From Roseibium aquae (GTDB lineage: Bacteria > Pseudomonadota > Alphaproteobacteria > Rhizobiales > Stappiaceae), in NCBI RefSeq assembly GCF_008711285.1, contig NZ_VXDC01000007.1, positions 62,001-126,000 of the forward strand: a stretch of DNA of 64,000 bases, written 5' to 3'. The notes under the pieces are model-generated. The model was not told where the DNA came from and did not search any database. It worked only from the letters and a program-made list of their open reading frames with translations. The position numbers and the translations under genes were made by a program. This document shows, piece after piece, positions 44,477 to 53,619 of the stretch (its first letter is position 1; each line of letters opens with the position of its first letter).

Positions 44477-45136
44477 ATGCCCAATTCAGAGCGCCGCGCT
44501 CATGATGAAACGACCGGCCTGATTTTGGGCGCGGACGGGAAAGCAAGGTGCTGGTGGCATCAGGATCTCGAAGATTACCGGCTCTACCACGATACGGAGT
44601 GGGGATATCCGGTCACGGACGATCGGCGGCTTTTCGAAAAGATTTGCCTGGAGGGGTTTCAGTCCGGTCTGTCCTGGCTGACGATCCTGCGCAAGCGGGA
44701 CGGGTTCCGGGCGGCCTTTGCCAATTTCGAATGCGAGGCGGTCGCAGAATTTTCGGACAAGGACATCGAGCGGTGTCTGGTGGATGCCGGGATCGTCCGC
44801 CACCGGAAGAAAATCGAATCCACGATCAACAACGCCAAGAGAGCGATCGAACTGAAAGCGGAGTTCGGATCGCTGGCCGCGTATTTCTGGCGGTTTGAGC
44901 CCGATCCCGCCTCACGCCCGGACCGGATGGATTTCCCGACGGCCCGGACCCTGGCGACGTCGCCGGAAAGTGTGGCCCTGTCCAGGGACCTGAAAAAGCG
45001 CGGCTGGAGTTTCGTTGGCCCGACAACTGTTTACGCCTTCATGCAGGCCATGGGGCTGGTGAACGACCATCTGGAGGGCTGCTGCTGCCGGGAGCCGATT
45101 GAAGTCGAACGGTCAAGCCTGAAACGCCCCGGCTGA
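44477..45136 (+). CDS. tag: DNA-3-methyladenine glycosylase I
   Basis: Base-excision repair glycosylase removing 3-methyladenine, 219 residues. Family motifs: 'CWWHQDLEDYRLYHDTEWGYP' in two pieces, with zinc-binding Cys near residue 25, 'FEKICLEGFQSGLSWLTIL' and the C-terminal 'KKRGWSFVGPTTVYAFMQAMGLVNDHLEGCCC', whose His and Cys complete the zinc site. I chose the ATG at 44477 after CGGAGACAC. It converges on hisG, 16 bp between stops. Confidence 0.94.
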   Translation: MPNSERRAHDETTGLILGADGKARCWWHQDLEDYRLYHDTEWGYPVTDDRRLFEKICLEGFQSGLSWLTILRKRDGFRAAFANFECEAVAEFSDKDIERCLVDAGIVRHRKKIESTINNAKRAIELKAEFGSLAAYFWRFEPDPASRPDRMDFPTARTLATSPESVALSRDLKKRGWSFVGPTTVYAFMQAMGLVNDHLEGCCCREPIEVERSSLKRPG

Positions 45137-45152
45137 CCGGCCTGCAGGCCGG

Positions 45153-46151
45153 TCATTCCCCTGTGTTCGCCCAAGCCTTCCCGGCCCGTTCGGCAACGCG
45201 CTCGGCGAGCGGGGAATAGAACCGGTTTTCCCGGGTAAAGACATATTCCAGTTGCTCGACAGTGACGGTCTCGGCTCCGTGATCGATCAGCGTCTGCGCG
45301 CACCCGGCGACCGCTTTTTGCGGGCACAGAATTTCGATGTCCTCGGAGTGACGGGCCGCATAGGGCAGGGTCGCCCCAAGCGCTTCAACCGCCGTCCAGG
45401 CCGCCTCTTTGTCCGCCACTCTGGCCCGGATCCGGCGCGACGTGCGGGCCGTTTCCTCGGCCGCCACCCGGTTCAAGACCACGCGGGCCCCGGACAGCGC
45501 TTGATCCGACCAATCCGCCGACATGGACGCCACGAGATGGGCCTGGCTTTTCAGGATCACACCGTCCGAGAGGATTTTCAGGTTGTTGGCCTCGAGCGTC
45601 GAACCGGTTGTCGTGATGTCGACAATCAGTTCGGCGGAGCCAGCCGCCGGCGCGCCTTCGGTCGCGCCCGCGCTTTCCACGATCCGGTAGTCGGCAATGC
45701 CATGCTCGGCGAAATGCGCGCGGGTCAGCGTCACGTATTTGGTGGCCACCCTGAGGCGCCGTCCGTGCCGCGCCCGGAAGTCCGAGGCGACGTCTCCAAG
45801 GTCGGCCATGGTGTCGACATCGATCCAGGCCTTCGGCACGGCGACCACGACATCCGCTGGCCCGAAGCCGAGCGGCGTCACCAGATGAATGCTGGTCTCG
45901 GGATCGGTGATGCTTTCATGAACCAGATCCAGCCCGGTGATGCCGAAGTGAACGCTGCCCTCGGCAAGTTCGCGGGCAATTTCCGAGGCCGAAAGGAACG
46001 CGATCTCGACATCGCCCAGGCCTTTGATCGCACCGCGATAATTCCGGGCCCCGCCGGGCTGCACCACCTTCAGGCCCGCGCGGGCAAAGAAGTCATGAGT
46101 GTTTTCCTGAAGGCGGCCCTTGGAGGGAATGGCGATGATAAGCTTGCTCAT
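45153..46151 (-). CDS. hisG: ATP phosphoribosyltransferase catalytic subunit, extended form
   Basis: First enzyme of histidine biosynthesis, condensing ATP and PRPP, 332 residues. The two-lobed catalytic domain begins '[12 protein letters not shown]' and includes the PRPP loop '[20 protein letters not shown]' (about residues 175-194). A further 100 or so residues follow the usual end of short-form HisG, with a pattern '[33 protein letters not shown]' split over two strands that looks like a divergent ACT-type regulatory domain. The start overlaps the hisZ stop by ATGA, so synthesis is coupled. Probably this long variant is common in Rhizobiales. Confidence 0.93.
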   Translation of the reverse strand: MSKLIIAIPSKGRLQENTHDFFARAGLKVVQPGGARNYRGAIKGLGDVEIAFLSASEIARELAEGSVHFGITGLDLVHESITDPETSIHLVTPLGFGPADVVVAVPKAWIDVDTMADLGDVASDFRARHGRRLRVATKYVTLTRAHFAEHGIADYRIVESAGATEGAPAAGSAELIVDITTTGSTLEANNLKILSDGVILKSQAHLVASMSADWSDQALSGARVVLNRVAAEETARTSRRIRARVADKEAAWTAVEALGATLPYAARHSEDIEILCPQKAVAGCAQTLIDHGAETVTVEQLEYVFTRENRFYSPLAERVAERAGKAWANTGE

Positions 46152-47308
46152 GCGCACATCTCCTGTGCTGCGGCCACCCGGTCGAGCCAGATGGAAAAGC
46201 CGATGGCGGGAATGTCCTCACCCGCGCCAAGAAGGTTCAACAGCCTGTCATACCGGCCGCCGCCGACCAGCGGCCCGCCCTGATTTCCGGCGGGTCCGTA
46301 GATCTCGAAAATAAAGCCGGTGTAGTAGTCGAGCCGGCGGCCGAATCCGGCATGGAAGGTCATGTCGGACGGTTCCAGGGATTTCCCGGCGAAGGCCGCG
46401 ACACGAGCCTCGAACGTGTCGATGGCGGCGGACAGGTCCATCCCATGGGAGTTCGCGAACGCCGTCAGCAGGTCGCCGGCCCGGTCGCAAGGGGCCTGAA
46501 GCGCGAGATAGTCCTTTAGGATCCTGGCGGCCGACGCAAGGTCCGCCGTCCCGCTTGTCAGCGCGGCCTGTTCCAGAAACCTTTGGGCGATTTCCGAAGC
46601 GCTGCGGCCGCTGACGGTCGAGATCCCGGCAATGGACAGCAAATCCTCGACGATGGTTTGCGCCGCGTCCGGATCTGAACCATGGAGCGCCGCCAGAAGT
46701 CCGGAGCGATTGTCGGCGTCCATCTGATCGCCCGCGGTCCCCGCCATCCGGTCCAGCGCGGCATCGAGCTTCGCCCCTTCGCCGAACAGATCGCGCAACC
46801 GGCGCTGCCAGACATTCGGCAGGCCAAGCGCACTCAAGACCGCAACAAACAGACCCTCATCGCCGATCCGGATTTGCGGTTCGGCAATGTTGAAGCCGTG
46901 GATCGCCTTGACGCTCAGGGCGAGCATTGCCGCGTCGGCCGCGTTGATATGGGGATCGCCGAAGCTCTCGGCGCCGATTTGCGGAATTTCGCCCAGTCCC
47001 TCCGCGCGCTGGCGGAACACCGGGCCGTGATAGCAATAGGCGGCGGGTTTGCTGGCGCCGAAGGCGTCCAGATGCGCCCGGCACACCGGAATGGTGAAGT
47101 CGGGCCGCAGGCACAGGTCGACACCATTCGCGCCGCTGGTGAGATAAAGGCGGCGGCGGATATCCTCGCCGGTCAGGTCGAGAAAGAGATCGGCCGGTTG
47201 CAGGATCGGCGGATCGGCCAGGGTGTGGCCAGCCTTCCGGAAAAGCGCGAGCGCGGCGTCGATCTGGCCGGCCTCGGGAGCTTTCATGGTCTGCGCGCTG
47301 CCGGCCAT
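46148..47308 (-). CDS. hisZ: ATP phosphoribosyltransferase regulatory subunit HisZ
   Basis: A 386-residue paralog of histidyl-tRNA synthetase lacking aminoacylation motifs, the regulatory partner of short-form HisG. It keeps the class II core '[21 protein letters not shown]', '[14 protein letters not shown]' and '[10 protein letters not shown]', but the HisRS-type histidine motif near the C-terminus reads '[17 protein letters not shown]'. It lies 3 bp after hisS and overlaps hisG by 4 bp. Three His-related genes in one transcript couple histidine synthesis with charging. Confidence 0.92.
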   Translation of the reverse strand: MAGSAQTMKAPEAGQIDAALALFRKAGHTLADPPILQPADLFLDLTGEDIRRRLYLTSGANGVDLCLRPDFTIPVCRAHLDAFGASKPAAYCYHGPVFRQRAEGLGEIPQIGAESFGDPHINAADAAMLALSVKAIHGFNIAEPQIRIGDEGLFVAVLSALGLPNVWQRRLRDLFGEGAKLDAALDRMAGTAGDQMDADNRSGLLAALHGSDPDAAQTIVEDLLSIAGISTVSGRSASEIAQRFLEQAALTSGTADLASAARILKDYLALQAPCDRAGDLLTAFANSHGMDLSAAIDTFEARVAAFAGKSLEPSDMTFHAGFGRRLDYYTGFIFEIYGPAGNQGGPLVGGGRYDRLLNLLGAGEDIPAIGFSIWLDRVAAAQEMCA

Positions 47309-47311
47309 GGA

Positions 47312-48835
47312 TCAAGCCTCCGCCGCTTTGCGCCGGTCTTCGGCCTGCTGGCCCAGAAGCTCGCTGACCTTGGCGACAAGCTCGCCGCGTTTGACGGTCA
47401 TCTGCGCCGGACGGCTCTCGCGCCAGGTCACGTTGTCGGCGATCTCCTCCGACAGCCGCTTGCCCTCGATCAGGTCCTTGATCTGGATGTCTCCGGCCGC
47501 GAATTCGTCCGAGCCCTGAATGATGGCGATCGGGCAGTTGCGCCGGTCGGCATATTTCAACTGGTTGCCGAATTTCTTCCAGTTGCCCTGATACATCTCG
47601 GCGCGGATGCCCGCGTGCCGCAGTTCCTGAACCATTTGCTGGTAGCGGCCAAGCGCGTCGGTGTCGCCGTCCATGACGGTGACCAGAACCGGCGCGACCA
47701 CATCGACTGTGTTCAGCTTGCCAAGGTTTTTGAGCGCCGTCATCAACCGGGACACCCCGATGGAAAAGCCGGTCGCCGGAACATCGCGGCCGGTGAAGCG
47801 TTTGACCAGACCATCATAGCGTCCGCCACCGCCGACGGAACCGAACTGGACGACCTCGCCCTTCTCATTGGTCACGTCGAAGAGAAGCTCGGCCTCGTAG
47901 ACCATGCCGGTGTAGTATTCGAGACCGCGGACAACGGACGGGTCGGCGATGATCCTATCCGTTCCATAACCGCATGACTGAACCAAGTTTACCAGATCCC
48001 CAAGGTCTGCGCCTGCGTAGGAAATATTCGGGTGTTCGTCAAAAATATAGTCGAGGTGCTCGTTGAAAGACTTTGGACCAGTTTCAATACTTTTCGTGTC
48101 TATCAGCTTTGCAATCATGTCTATCTGAATTGCGCCTAAACCCGCTCCCTTCGTGAAGTCGCCGCTCTCATCCTTGCGGCCCTCACCAAGCAGAAGCTTC
48201 ACGCCCTCAATACCGAACTTGTCCAGCTTGTCGATGGCTCTGAGAACCGTCAGGCGGCGTTCTGCATTCTCTTCGCCGCCAAGGCCGATGGCCTCCATCA
48301 CGCCGTCCAAAACCTTGCGGTTGTTGACCCGGATGACATACTGGCCGCGCGGGATGCCGAGGGCTTCCATCGTATCGGCCATCATCATGCACATTTCCGC
48401 ATCCGCCTGAACGCCCGGCGCGCCGACGGTATCGGCATCGAACTGCATGAACTGGCGGAATCGGCCCGGACCCGGCTTCTCGTTCCGGAACACCCAGCCG
48501 GCGCGGTAGGTGCGGTAGGGAAGCTGGATCTCGTTGATGTTTTCCGACACATGGCGGGCAAGCGGCGCGGTGAGGTCGTAGCGCAGGCTCATCCACTGCT
48601 CGTCGTCGTCCTGCACCGAGAACACCCCGGCGTTTGGCCGGTCCGTGTCGGGCAGGAACTTGCCGAGGCAGTCGGTGTATTCGAACGCGGGCGTCTCGAC
48701 CGGGTCGAAACCGTACTGCTCATAGACCTTGCGGATCTTGAGGAGCATTTCATCGGTCGCGCGAATGTCGTCGGCGCTGCGGTCCACGAAGCCGCGCGGC
48801 AGGCGGGCCTTCAGTTTGCTCGGTTTTTTGGCCAT
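47312..48835 (-). CDS. hisS: Histidyl-tRNA synthetase, alphaproteobacterial divergent type
   Basis: Class II synthetase charging tRNA-His, 507 residues, longer than the about 420 of E. coli HisRS. Motif 2 region '[20 protein letters not shown]' and HisA-like '[14 protein letters not shown]' (about residue 310) are present; motif 3 '[11 protein letters not shown]' is intact. The insertion domain (about 170-295) is enlarged. Codons for residues about 230-294 are much less GC-rich than the rest (38-52 percent in 60-bp blocks). The alphaproteobacterial HisRS of this class recognises tRNA-His with A73; that is consistent with the tRNA at 8991. First gene of hisS-hisZ-hisG. Confidence 0.95.
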   Translation of the reverse strand: MAKKPSKLKARLPRGFVDRSADDIRATDEMLLKIRKVYEQYGFDPVETPAFEYTDCLGKFLPDTDRPNAGVFSVQDDDEQWMSLRYDLTAPLARHVSENINEIQLPYRTYRAGWVFRNEKPGPGRFRQFMQFDADTVGAPGVQADAEMCMMMADTMEALGIPRGQYVIRVNNRKVLDGVMEAIGLGGEENAERRLTVLRAIDKLDKFGIEGVKLLLGEGRKDESGDFTKGAGLGAIQIDMIAKLIDTKSIETGPKSFNEHLDYIFDEHPNISYAGADLGDLVNLVQSCGYGTDRIIADPSVVRGLEYYTGMVYEAELLFDVTNEKGEVVQFGSVGGGGRYDGLVKRFTGRDVPATGFSIGVSRLMTALKNLGKLNTVDVVAPVLVTVMDGDTDALGRYQQMVQELRHAGIRAEMYQGNWKKFGNQLKYADRRNCPIAIIQGSDEFAAGDIQIKDLIEGKRLSEEIADNVTWRESRPAQMTVKRGELVAKVSELLGQQAEDRRKAAEA

Positions 48836-49087
48836 GAGGTTCGAGTGTCCCGGCGAGATCGTTGCGGTGCCGCATCCAGACCAAAATGCTGGTAAACGGT
48901 CCTTTATTCTGTTCGCGCTGTCCTAGACGAAAGCTCTGGGGAGGGCAAGGCGCGCCTTGCCTTGCAATTGCCTCAAAGACGGCTATGGTCCGCGCACTTT
49001 GAGACACGAGGCGCCCCGCAAGCCGGTCCGGTGCCTGCCAGTACCGCGCTCCTGCGCCCGGACCACAACCACGTGAACGAACAGACA

Positions 49088-50248
49088 ATGGACCAGGCCG
49101 CTCCGCTGATCCCCACCTACGAAGAGACCGGATCGGTTCCCGGCCTGCCCGTCGAGGCCCGTGCCGCCGAACTCACGGTCATCCTGCCGACCTTCAACGA
49201 GGCCCGGAATATCCCCGTGGTGCTGGAGCGGCTGGCCGTGGCACTCGACGCCGTTGCCTGGGAAGCCGTGATCGTGGACGACAATTCCCCTGACGGGACC
49301 ACGGAAGTGGCCCGGGCGATCGCCGCGAACCATCCCACTGTGCGGGTGATCCGGCGTGTCGGCCGGCGGGGACTGTCCGGGGCCTGTATCGAGGGCATGC
49401 TGTCCAGCTCGGCACCTTTCGTGGCCGTGATGGACGCCGACCTGCAGCATGACGAAACGCTGCTGCCGAAAATGCTGGCGGAGCTGCGCACCGGGCAAAC
49501 CGATCTGGTCGTCGCCAGCCGCAACGTCGAGGGCGGGTCCTCGGGGACCGGCCTGTCAAGCATCCGGGCCTGGGGCTCGGGCATCGCCAACACTCTGGCG
49601 AAGAAACTGCTGCATGTGGATCTGACCGATCCGATGAGCGGGTTTTTCATGGTCCGCCGCGAAAAGGCGGAGGAACTGGCGCCCAAACTCTCCGCGCAAG
49701 GATTCAAGATCCTTCTCGATCTTGTCTCCAGCGCCAAGGGGGCGCTGAGGATCAAGGAACTCCCCTTCACCTTCAAGGAACGGCTGCACGGGGAAAGCAA
49801 GCTCGACACGCTGGTCACGCTGGACTATTTCGGCCTCCTGCTGGCCAAATATTTCGGCAACATTGTTTCGGTCCGCTTTTTGATGTTCGGGCTCGTGGGT
49901 GCCAGCGGCCTGGTGGTGCATCTGATCGCCCTGCGGCTGTTCCTGGTTGTTGGCGGGCTGGAGTTCAATCTCGCGCAAACCGGCGCCTCCTTCGTCGCCA
50001 TGACCTCGAACTTCTTCCTCAACAATCAGCTCACCTACCGCGACCGGCGGCTGCATGGCTTGAACGCGTTGATCGGTCTGCTGACCTTCTATGCGGTGTG
50101 CTCGGTCGGCGTTCTCGCCAATGTCGGGGTCGCCAACCTGATCTATCTCGATCCGAGCTACTGGTGGTTCGCCGGTGCCGCCGGGGCGATCATGGGCGCG
50201 GTGTGGAATTATGCGGCCAGTTCCGCGCTCACCTGGCGCAAGTCCTGA
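49088..50248 (+). CDS. Polyprenyl-phosphate glycosyltransferase (GT2) fused to GtrA-type membrane domain
   Basis: A 386-residue protein with an N-terminal dolichol-phosphate-mannosyltransferase-like GT2 domain (about residues 20-250: 'LTVILPTFNEARNIPVVLERL', 'VIVDDNSPDGTTE', 'VAVMDADLQHDETLL') and a C-terminal four-helix GtrA-like domain (about 270-386). Such enzymes load a sugar onto undecaprenyl phosphate and the GtrA part may help flip it. The gene ends 12 bp before a GT39 transferase that would use the lipid-linked sugar. The ATG at 49088 is chosen; a GTG at 49073 is an alternative. The sugar is unknown. Confidence 0.9.
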   Translation: MDQAAPLIPTYEETGSVPGLPVEARAAELTVILPTFNEARNIPVVLERLAVALDAVAWEAVIVDDNSPDGTTEVARAIAANHPTVRVIRRVGRRGLSGACIEGMLSSSAPFVAVMDADLQHDETLLPKMLAELRTGQTDLVVASRNVEGGSSGTGLSSIRAWGSGIANTLAKKLLHVDLTDPMSGFFMVRREKAEELAPKLSAQGFKILLDLVSSAKGALRIKELPFTFKERLHGESKLDTLVTLDYFGLLLAKYFGNIVSVRFLMFGLVGASGLVVHLIALRLFLVVGGLEFNLAQTGASFVAMTSNFFLNNQLTYRDRRLHGLNALIGLLTFYAVCSVGVLANVGVANLIYLDPSYWWFAGAAGAIMGAVWNYAASSALTWRKS

Positions 50249-50260
50249 CGAGGCGGTCCC

Positions 50261-51793
50261 GTGTCCAAGACAACCACACCGGGGCCGTTGCCGGGGCCGC
50301 TTCCCGCCTTTCTGCAGCCGCGCTTTCTGTTTGCTTTGGTGGCTGCACTGACGCTCGCGAAACTGCTTGCGGCCTGGGGCGCGCATTTCGTGGAGGACGA
50401 GGCCTATTACCGGATTTGGGGCCTCAATCCCGCGCTGTCCTATTATGATCACCCGCCCATGATCGGCTGGTGGATCTTCCTTGGACAACAGGTGTTCGGG
50501 GATACCATTTTCGCCGCGCGGGTGCTGGTGGTCCTGTCGTCCGCCGTCGGGTCCCTGGTTCTGTGGCGCACCGCTTTCGTGTTGTTCGAGGCCCGCACCG
50601 CCGGGTGGGCGGTCCTGTTCTTCAACACGTCCATCCTTGTCGGCGTGGGCGGAATTCTGGCAACGCCCGATGCCCCTTCCGTGTTCTTTTGGGGCTTGAG
50701 TTTCTGGGCGTTGGCCGAACTTCAAACCTCGCGCAACGCCAACTGGTGGCTGGTGGTGGGCCTGTTCGCGGGACTTGGCCTTCTCTCGAAATACTCGGTG
50801 CTGTTTCTGGGCGCGGGGATTGTGCTCTGGCTCCTGTGGGTGCCGGAAGCGCGGCGCTGGTTCGGGCGTTGGCAGCTCTGGGCCGGAGGCCTCCTTGCGG
50901 TGGCGCTGTTTTCCCCGGTCCTTTATTGGAACCATCTCCATGACTGGGCGAGTTTTGCCAAGCAGTTCGGCCGGGCCGGCTCGGATGGCGGCTACACGCT
51001 CAAATATATCTTCGAGTTCATCGGCGCGGTCGTCGGCCTGCTCAATCCGCTGATCGCGGTTCTTGCCTTCATGGGCGCTGCCAAGCTTGCGCCGCGCGTT
51101 TGGCAGCGTGACGCAACCGCGTCGCTCGTTCTTCTCACGCTTCTGCCGTTTTTGCTTTACCTGACCTACCACTCGCTACATGCAAGGGTCCAAGGCAACT
51201 GGCCCGCCCCGCTGTTTCCGGCCATGGGTCTTCTTGCGGCCGTGTTTGTGGCCCGTCTCGATGAACGTGCGCGGATCTGGCGCGGCCTTGCCATTGGCGG
51301 CGTCGTCCTCGGTGCGGTGGTTGCCTGTGTGGTTCAGCTTCACGCCGCCATCCCGCTGTCCGGCGCCCTTGGCCGCAAGGACCCGACCCATCAGTTGCGC
51401 GGCTGGCCGGAGATTGGCCGCAAGATCGAGCGGATCGCGGCCGAGACGGGTGCGGACTATGTGCTCACGAGCGGTTACGGGTTGAATGCCCAGATCGATT
51501 TTCTCTTGAAAGACCGGCTTCCGGTTTACCAGGTGAACGAGCGGATCCGCTACGTCATGGCGCCGGACCCGGATCCGGACAGCCTGACGGGGACCGGACT
51601 TTACGTTGCGGAGGACCGGCGGGACGCGCATGAGCGGTTCAAGGAGTTTTTTGGCAGCGTTGAGCTTGTTGCGGAACTGCCCCGCACTGTCAGAGGCGAA
51701 CGCCTTGAAGACATTCGGGTTTACGAGCTGATACGGCCAAGCGGGATGCCTCTGGATCCGGTCGGGGGGACGGGGCCGGACGGCCGGGACTAA
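50261..51793 (+). CDS. Glycosyltransferase family 39 protein (ArnT-like)
   Basis: A 510-residue inner-membrane GT-C enzyme with about 10-12 helices. The first periplasmic loop holds 'HFVEDEAYYRIWGLNPALSYYDHPPMIGW', with the Asp/Glu and 'DHPP' motifs of ArnT and protein mannosyltransferases. These transfer sugars from polyprenyl phosphate to lipid A, core or proteins. It starts with GTG at 50261, 12 bp after the GT2 gene, so the pair probably makes and uses one lipid-linked sugar. The closest functional parallel is the rhizobial RgtE with RgtA-D galacturonosyl system, but the sugar here is not proven. Confidence 0.88.
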   Translation: MSKTTTPGPLPGPLPAFLQPRFLFALVAALTLAKLLAAWGAHFVEDEAYYRIWGLNPALSYYDHPPMIGWWIFLGQQVFGDTIFAARVLVVLSSAVGSLVLWRTAFVLFEARTAGWAVLFFNTSILVGVGGILATPDAPSVFFWGLSFWALAELQTSRNANWWLVVGLFAGLGLLSKYSVLFLGAGIVLWLLWVPEARRWFGRWQLWAGGLLAVALFSPVLYWNHLHDWASFAKQFGRAGSDGGYTLKYIFEFIGAVVGLLNPLIAVLAFMGAAKLAPRVWQRDATASLVLLTLLPFLLYLTYHSLHARVQGNWPAPLFPAMGLLAAVFVARLDERARIWRGLAIGGVVLGAVVACVVQLHAAIPLSGALGRKDPTHQLRGWPEIGRKIERIAAETGADYVLTSGYGLNAQIDFLLKDRLPVYQVNERIRYVMAPDPDPDSLTGTGLYVAEDRRDAHERFKEFFGSVELVAELPRTVRGERLEDIRVYELIRPSGMPLDPVGGTGPDGRD

Positions 51794-51879
51794 GGAACCG
51801 CAAACCGGGGACTTGAAAAGACCGCTTACATGACGCAGGGATAGGCAATCCGGCGTAGTGTTTTCTGGATGAATATCCC

Positions 51880-52677
51880 ATGAAGCGGGTCACGCTTGGC
51901 GCCCTGGATTACGGCGTCTCCTTCAGTGTCGATAGAACCCTCAGGCAGCTCCTGGAAAGGGGCAGGCTGAGCGCGGTCGGGTGCCTGGTGGCCAGTGACC
52001 TGTGGTCGCGCGAGTTCAAGCCCTTGCAAGAGGTGGTCGACGGTCTGGCGCACCGGGCCCTGACCGGGGTCACCCTGGCCTTCAGCGGGGACCGGGTCCG
52101 GCCCTTGAGTGTCCGCATGCGCGCGACCTATGGCGATGTCATGCCGGCCGCCTCCAAATGGGCCCACCGATCCATGCTGCGCCTGCTTCCCGACGAGTTG
52201 CTGAAGGAAGAGGCCGAGGCTCAGATCCGGCGTTACTCCGATCTGATGGGCCGTGCGCCGGACCTTGTCGCCGTTCGGGACGGTTTGTTGGCCCACCCGG
52301 CGATCGCCCGCATCGTGACCGATGCGGTGCGGGTCAACGAAGGGCAAACCCTGCCGGTGCTGATCTCGCCGACAGACGTTCCACGGCTGCAGAACCGGCT
52401 GGTCAAACACGCCGCCAAGGCGGGATTGAAAGTCTTGCCGAAAGGTCCCTCGCTGCCCGAAACCTCGGACCCCGAACGGCTTCATCTGCTGTTGAAGCGC
52501 CATTTCGACGGACTTGCCGACATGAGCTTCGTGGCCTCTATACCCGGCCGCGCCGACAACCGGCTGCGGCGGGACGAGCCTCGGGACAAGATTGCCATCC
52601 GTGAATGCCAGCGTGAGGTTTTGTCGAGCCAGCGCTTTTTCCAGACCCTGGTTGAAAAAGACGTCTATCTCCACTGA
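51880..52677 (+). CDS. YdjC/ChbG-HpnK-like protein with degenerate metal site
   Basis: A 265-residue protein aligned with the YdjC/ChbG sugar deacetylase fold: it begins 'MKRVTLGALDYGVSFSVDRT', matching the 'NADDFGxS' start, then 'LTGVTLAFSGDRVRPLS' where the family has 'GLHLxLTG', then 'PDLVAVRDGLLAHPAIARI' where it has 'DSHQHVHxxP'. The metal-binding Asp, first His and the HxHxH-type His appear lost (Leu, Thr and Asp/Arg at the respective places), so a deacetylase activity is doubtful. It lies 86 bp after the GT39 gene on the same strand and may be a non-catalytic partner of that pathway. An alternative is that I have mis-set the alignment. Confidence 0.7.
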   Translation: MKRVTLGALDYGVSFSVDRTLRQLLERGRLSAVGCLVASDLWSREFKPLQEVVDGLAHRALTGVTLAFSGDRVRPLSVRMRATYGDVMPAASKWAHRSMLRLLPDELLKEEAEAQIRRYSDLMGRAPDLVAVRDGLLAHPAIARIVTDAVRVNEGQTLPVLISPTDVPRLQNRLVKHAAKAGLKVLPKGPSLPETSDPERLHLLLKRHFDGLADMSFVASIPGRADNRLRRDEPRDKIAIRECQREVLSSQRFFQTLVEKDVYLH

Positions 52678-52696
52678 GGTTTTCCGGACCGCAAAG

Positions 52697-52729
52697 AAAA
52701 AACGACCCTGCGGGGATCAGGGTCGTCTT
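52697..52729. terminator. Terminator after YdjC-like gene
   Basis: ACGACCCTG (52702-52710) and CAGGGTCGT (52718-52726) form a perfect 9-bp stem with a 7-base loop. CTTT follows on the plus strand, and an A run precedes it, so it may act in both directions. Confidence 0.75.
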
Positions 52730-52807
52730 TCGGCTGGAGGCCGGGGAAGAGGATGGTCAGGCTTCCGGTTCCCGTTGGTTGATATGGGGATTGTTTCCCG
52801 GTTTGCA

Positions 52808-52823
52808 CGTGATACAGGTCACA
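52808..52823. promoter_or_regulatory. CRP-like binding site upstream of the Crp/Fnr gene
   Basis: CGTGATACAGGTCACA matches the CRP consensus TGTGA-n6-TCACA at nine of ten specified bases and is a perfect GTGA-n6-TCAC palindrome. Its centre is about 60 bp before the ATG at 52875, suggesting autoregulation or control by another CRP. Confidence 0.65.
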
Positions 52824-52874
52824 AACGGGTTTCCGGCGAAGGCGGGGACATGGAGGACAGGCAGAGTGGCCGCG

Positions 52875-53555
52875 ATGCAGCAGTTTCTGGAAAACAGTTT
52901 CTCGCTTCAAGGATTGTGCCCGGAGCTTGCGGAAGGTCTGTCCCGCATTTCACGGCCAATGACGCTGCCGGCCGGGTCGGTCCTGTTCGAGGCCGGGGAT
53001 CCCGGCAACGGCTGCTATGCGTTGCTGGAAGGCAGCTTGAAGGTTGCCCTGATTTCGCTCGAAGGAGATGAGCAGTTGCTGGCGGTTCTCGGACCCGGGG
53101 ATCTGGTCGGAGAGTTGGCCCTTTTGGACGAACGGCCGCGCTCCGCCACGGTGACGGCGCTGAAGGAGGCCCGCCTGTCATTCATCGAAAAGTCCGCCTT
53201 CGACCGCTTCGCGACCGATAACCCCGCGATCTACCGGCACATGCTGTTCATCGTCGGCAAGCGTTTGCGCAATTCCAATGACGTTCTGGCGGCCAGATCG
53301 TTTCTGCCGTTACCGGGCCGGGTCGCGCAGACGCTGCTGCAGCTTTCCGAAACCTTCGGCAAGCCTTTGGACAACGGCCGGGTGCTGATCCATTACAAGC
53401 TCAGCCAGTCGGACATTGCAAACATGACCGGCGCGGCCCGCGAAAATGTCAGCCGGGTTCTCAATGATTGGAAACGGGGTGGAATTATCAGCCGGATTTC
53501 CGGCTATTACTGCCTTGAGAAACCGGATTTTCTGCAGCAGGCTGCCGCGCTATAG
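52875..53555 (+). CDS. Crp/Fnr family transcriptional regulator
   Basis: A 226-residue cAMP-receptor-type regulator. The cyclic-nucleotide fold (about 15-130) has 'GSVLFEAGDPGNGCYALLEG' and 'GDLVGELALLDERPRSATVTA', which includes the Arg-Ser/Ala-Ala phosphate loop (RPRSA, as RTA/RSA in CRP). The C-terminal HTH_Crp is 'SQSDIANMTGAARENVSRVL' (about 175-195). The N-terminal Cys set for an Fnr iron-sulfur cluster is absent. The ATG at 52875 is chosen; a GTG at 52866 and a frame opening at 52779 are alternatives. A CRP-like palindrome at 52808-52823 lies upstream. YciA follows 64 bp later on the same strand. Confidence 0.9.
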   Translation: MQQFLENSFSLQGLCPELAEGLSRISRPMTLPAGSVLFEAGDPGNGCYALLEGSLKVALISLEGDEQLLAVLGPGDLVGELALLDERPRSATVTALKEARLSFIEKSAFDRFATDNPAIYRHMLFIVGKRLRNSNDVLAARSFLPLPGRVAQTLLQLSETFGKPLDNGRVLIHYKLSQSDIANMTGAARENVSRVLNDWKRGGIISRISGYYCLEKPDFLQQAAAL

Positions 53556-53619
53556 GCATGCCAGCCGGGTCGGACAGCCGGTTTATTGGCGATTTTGAAA
53601 ATTTGCGAGGAGTGCCCGC

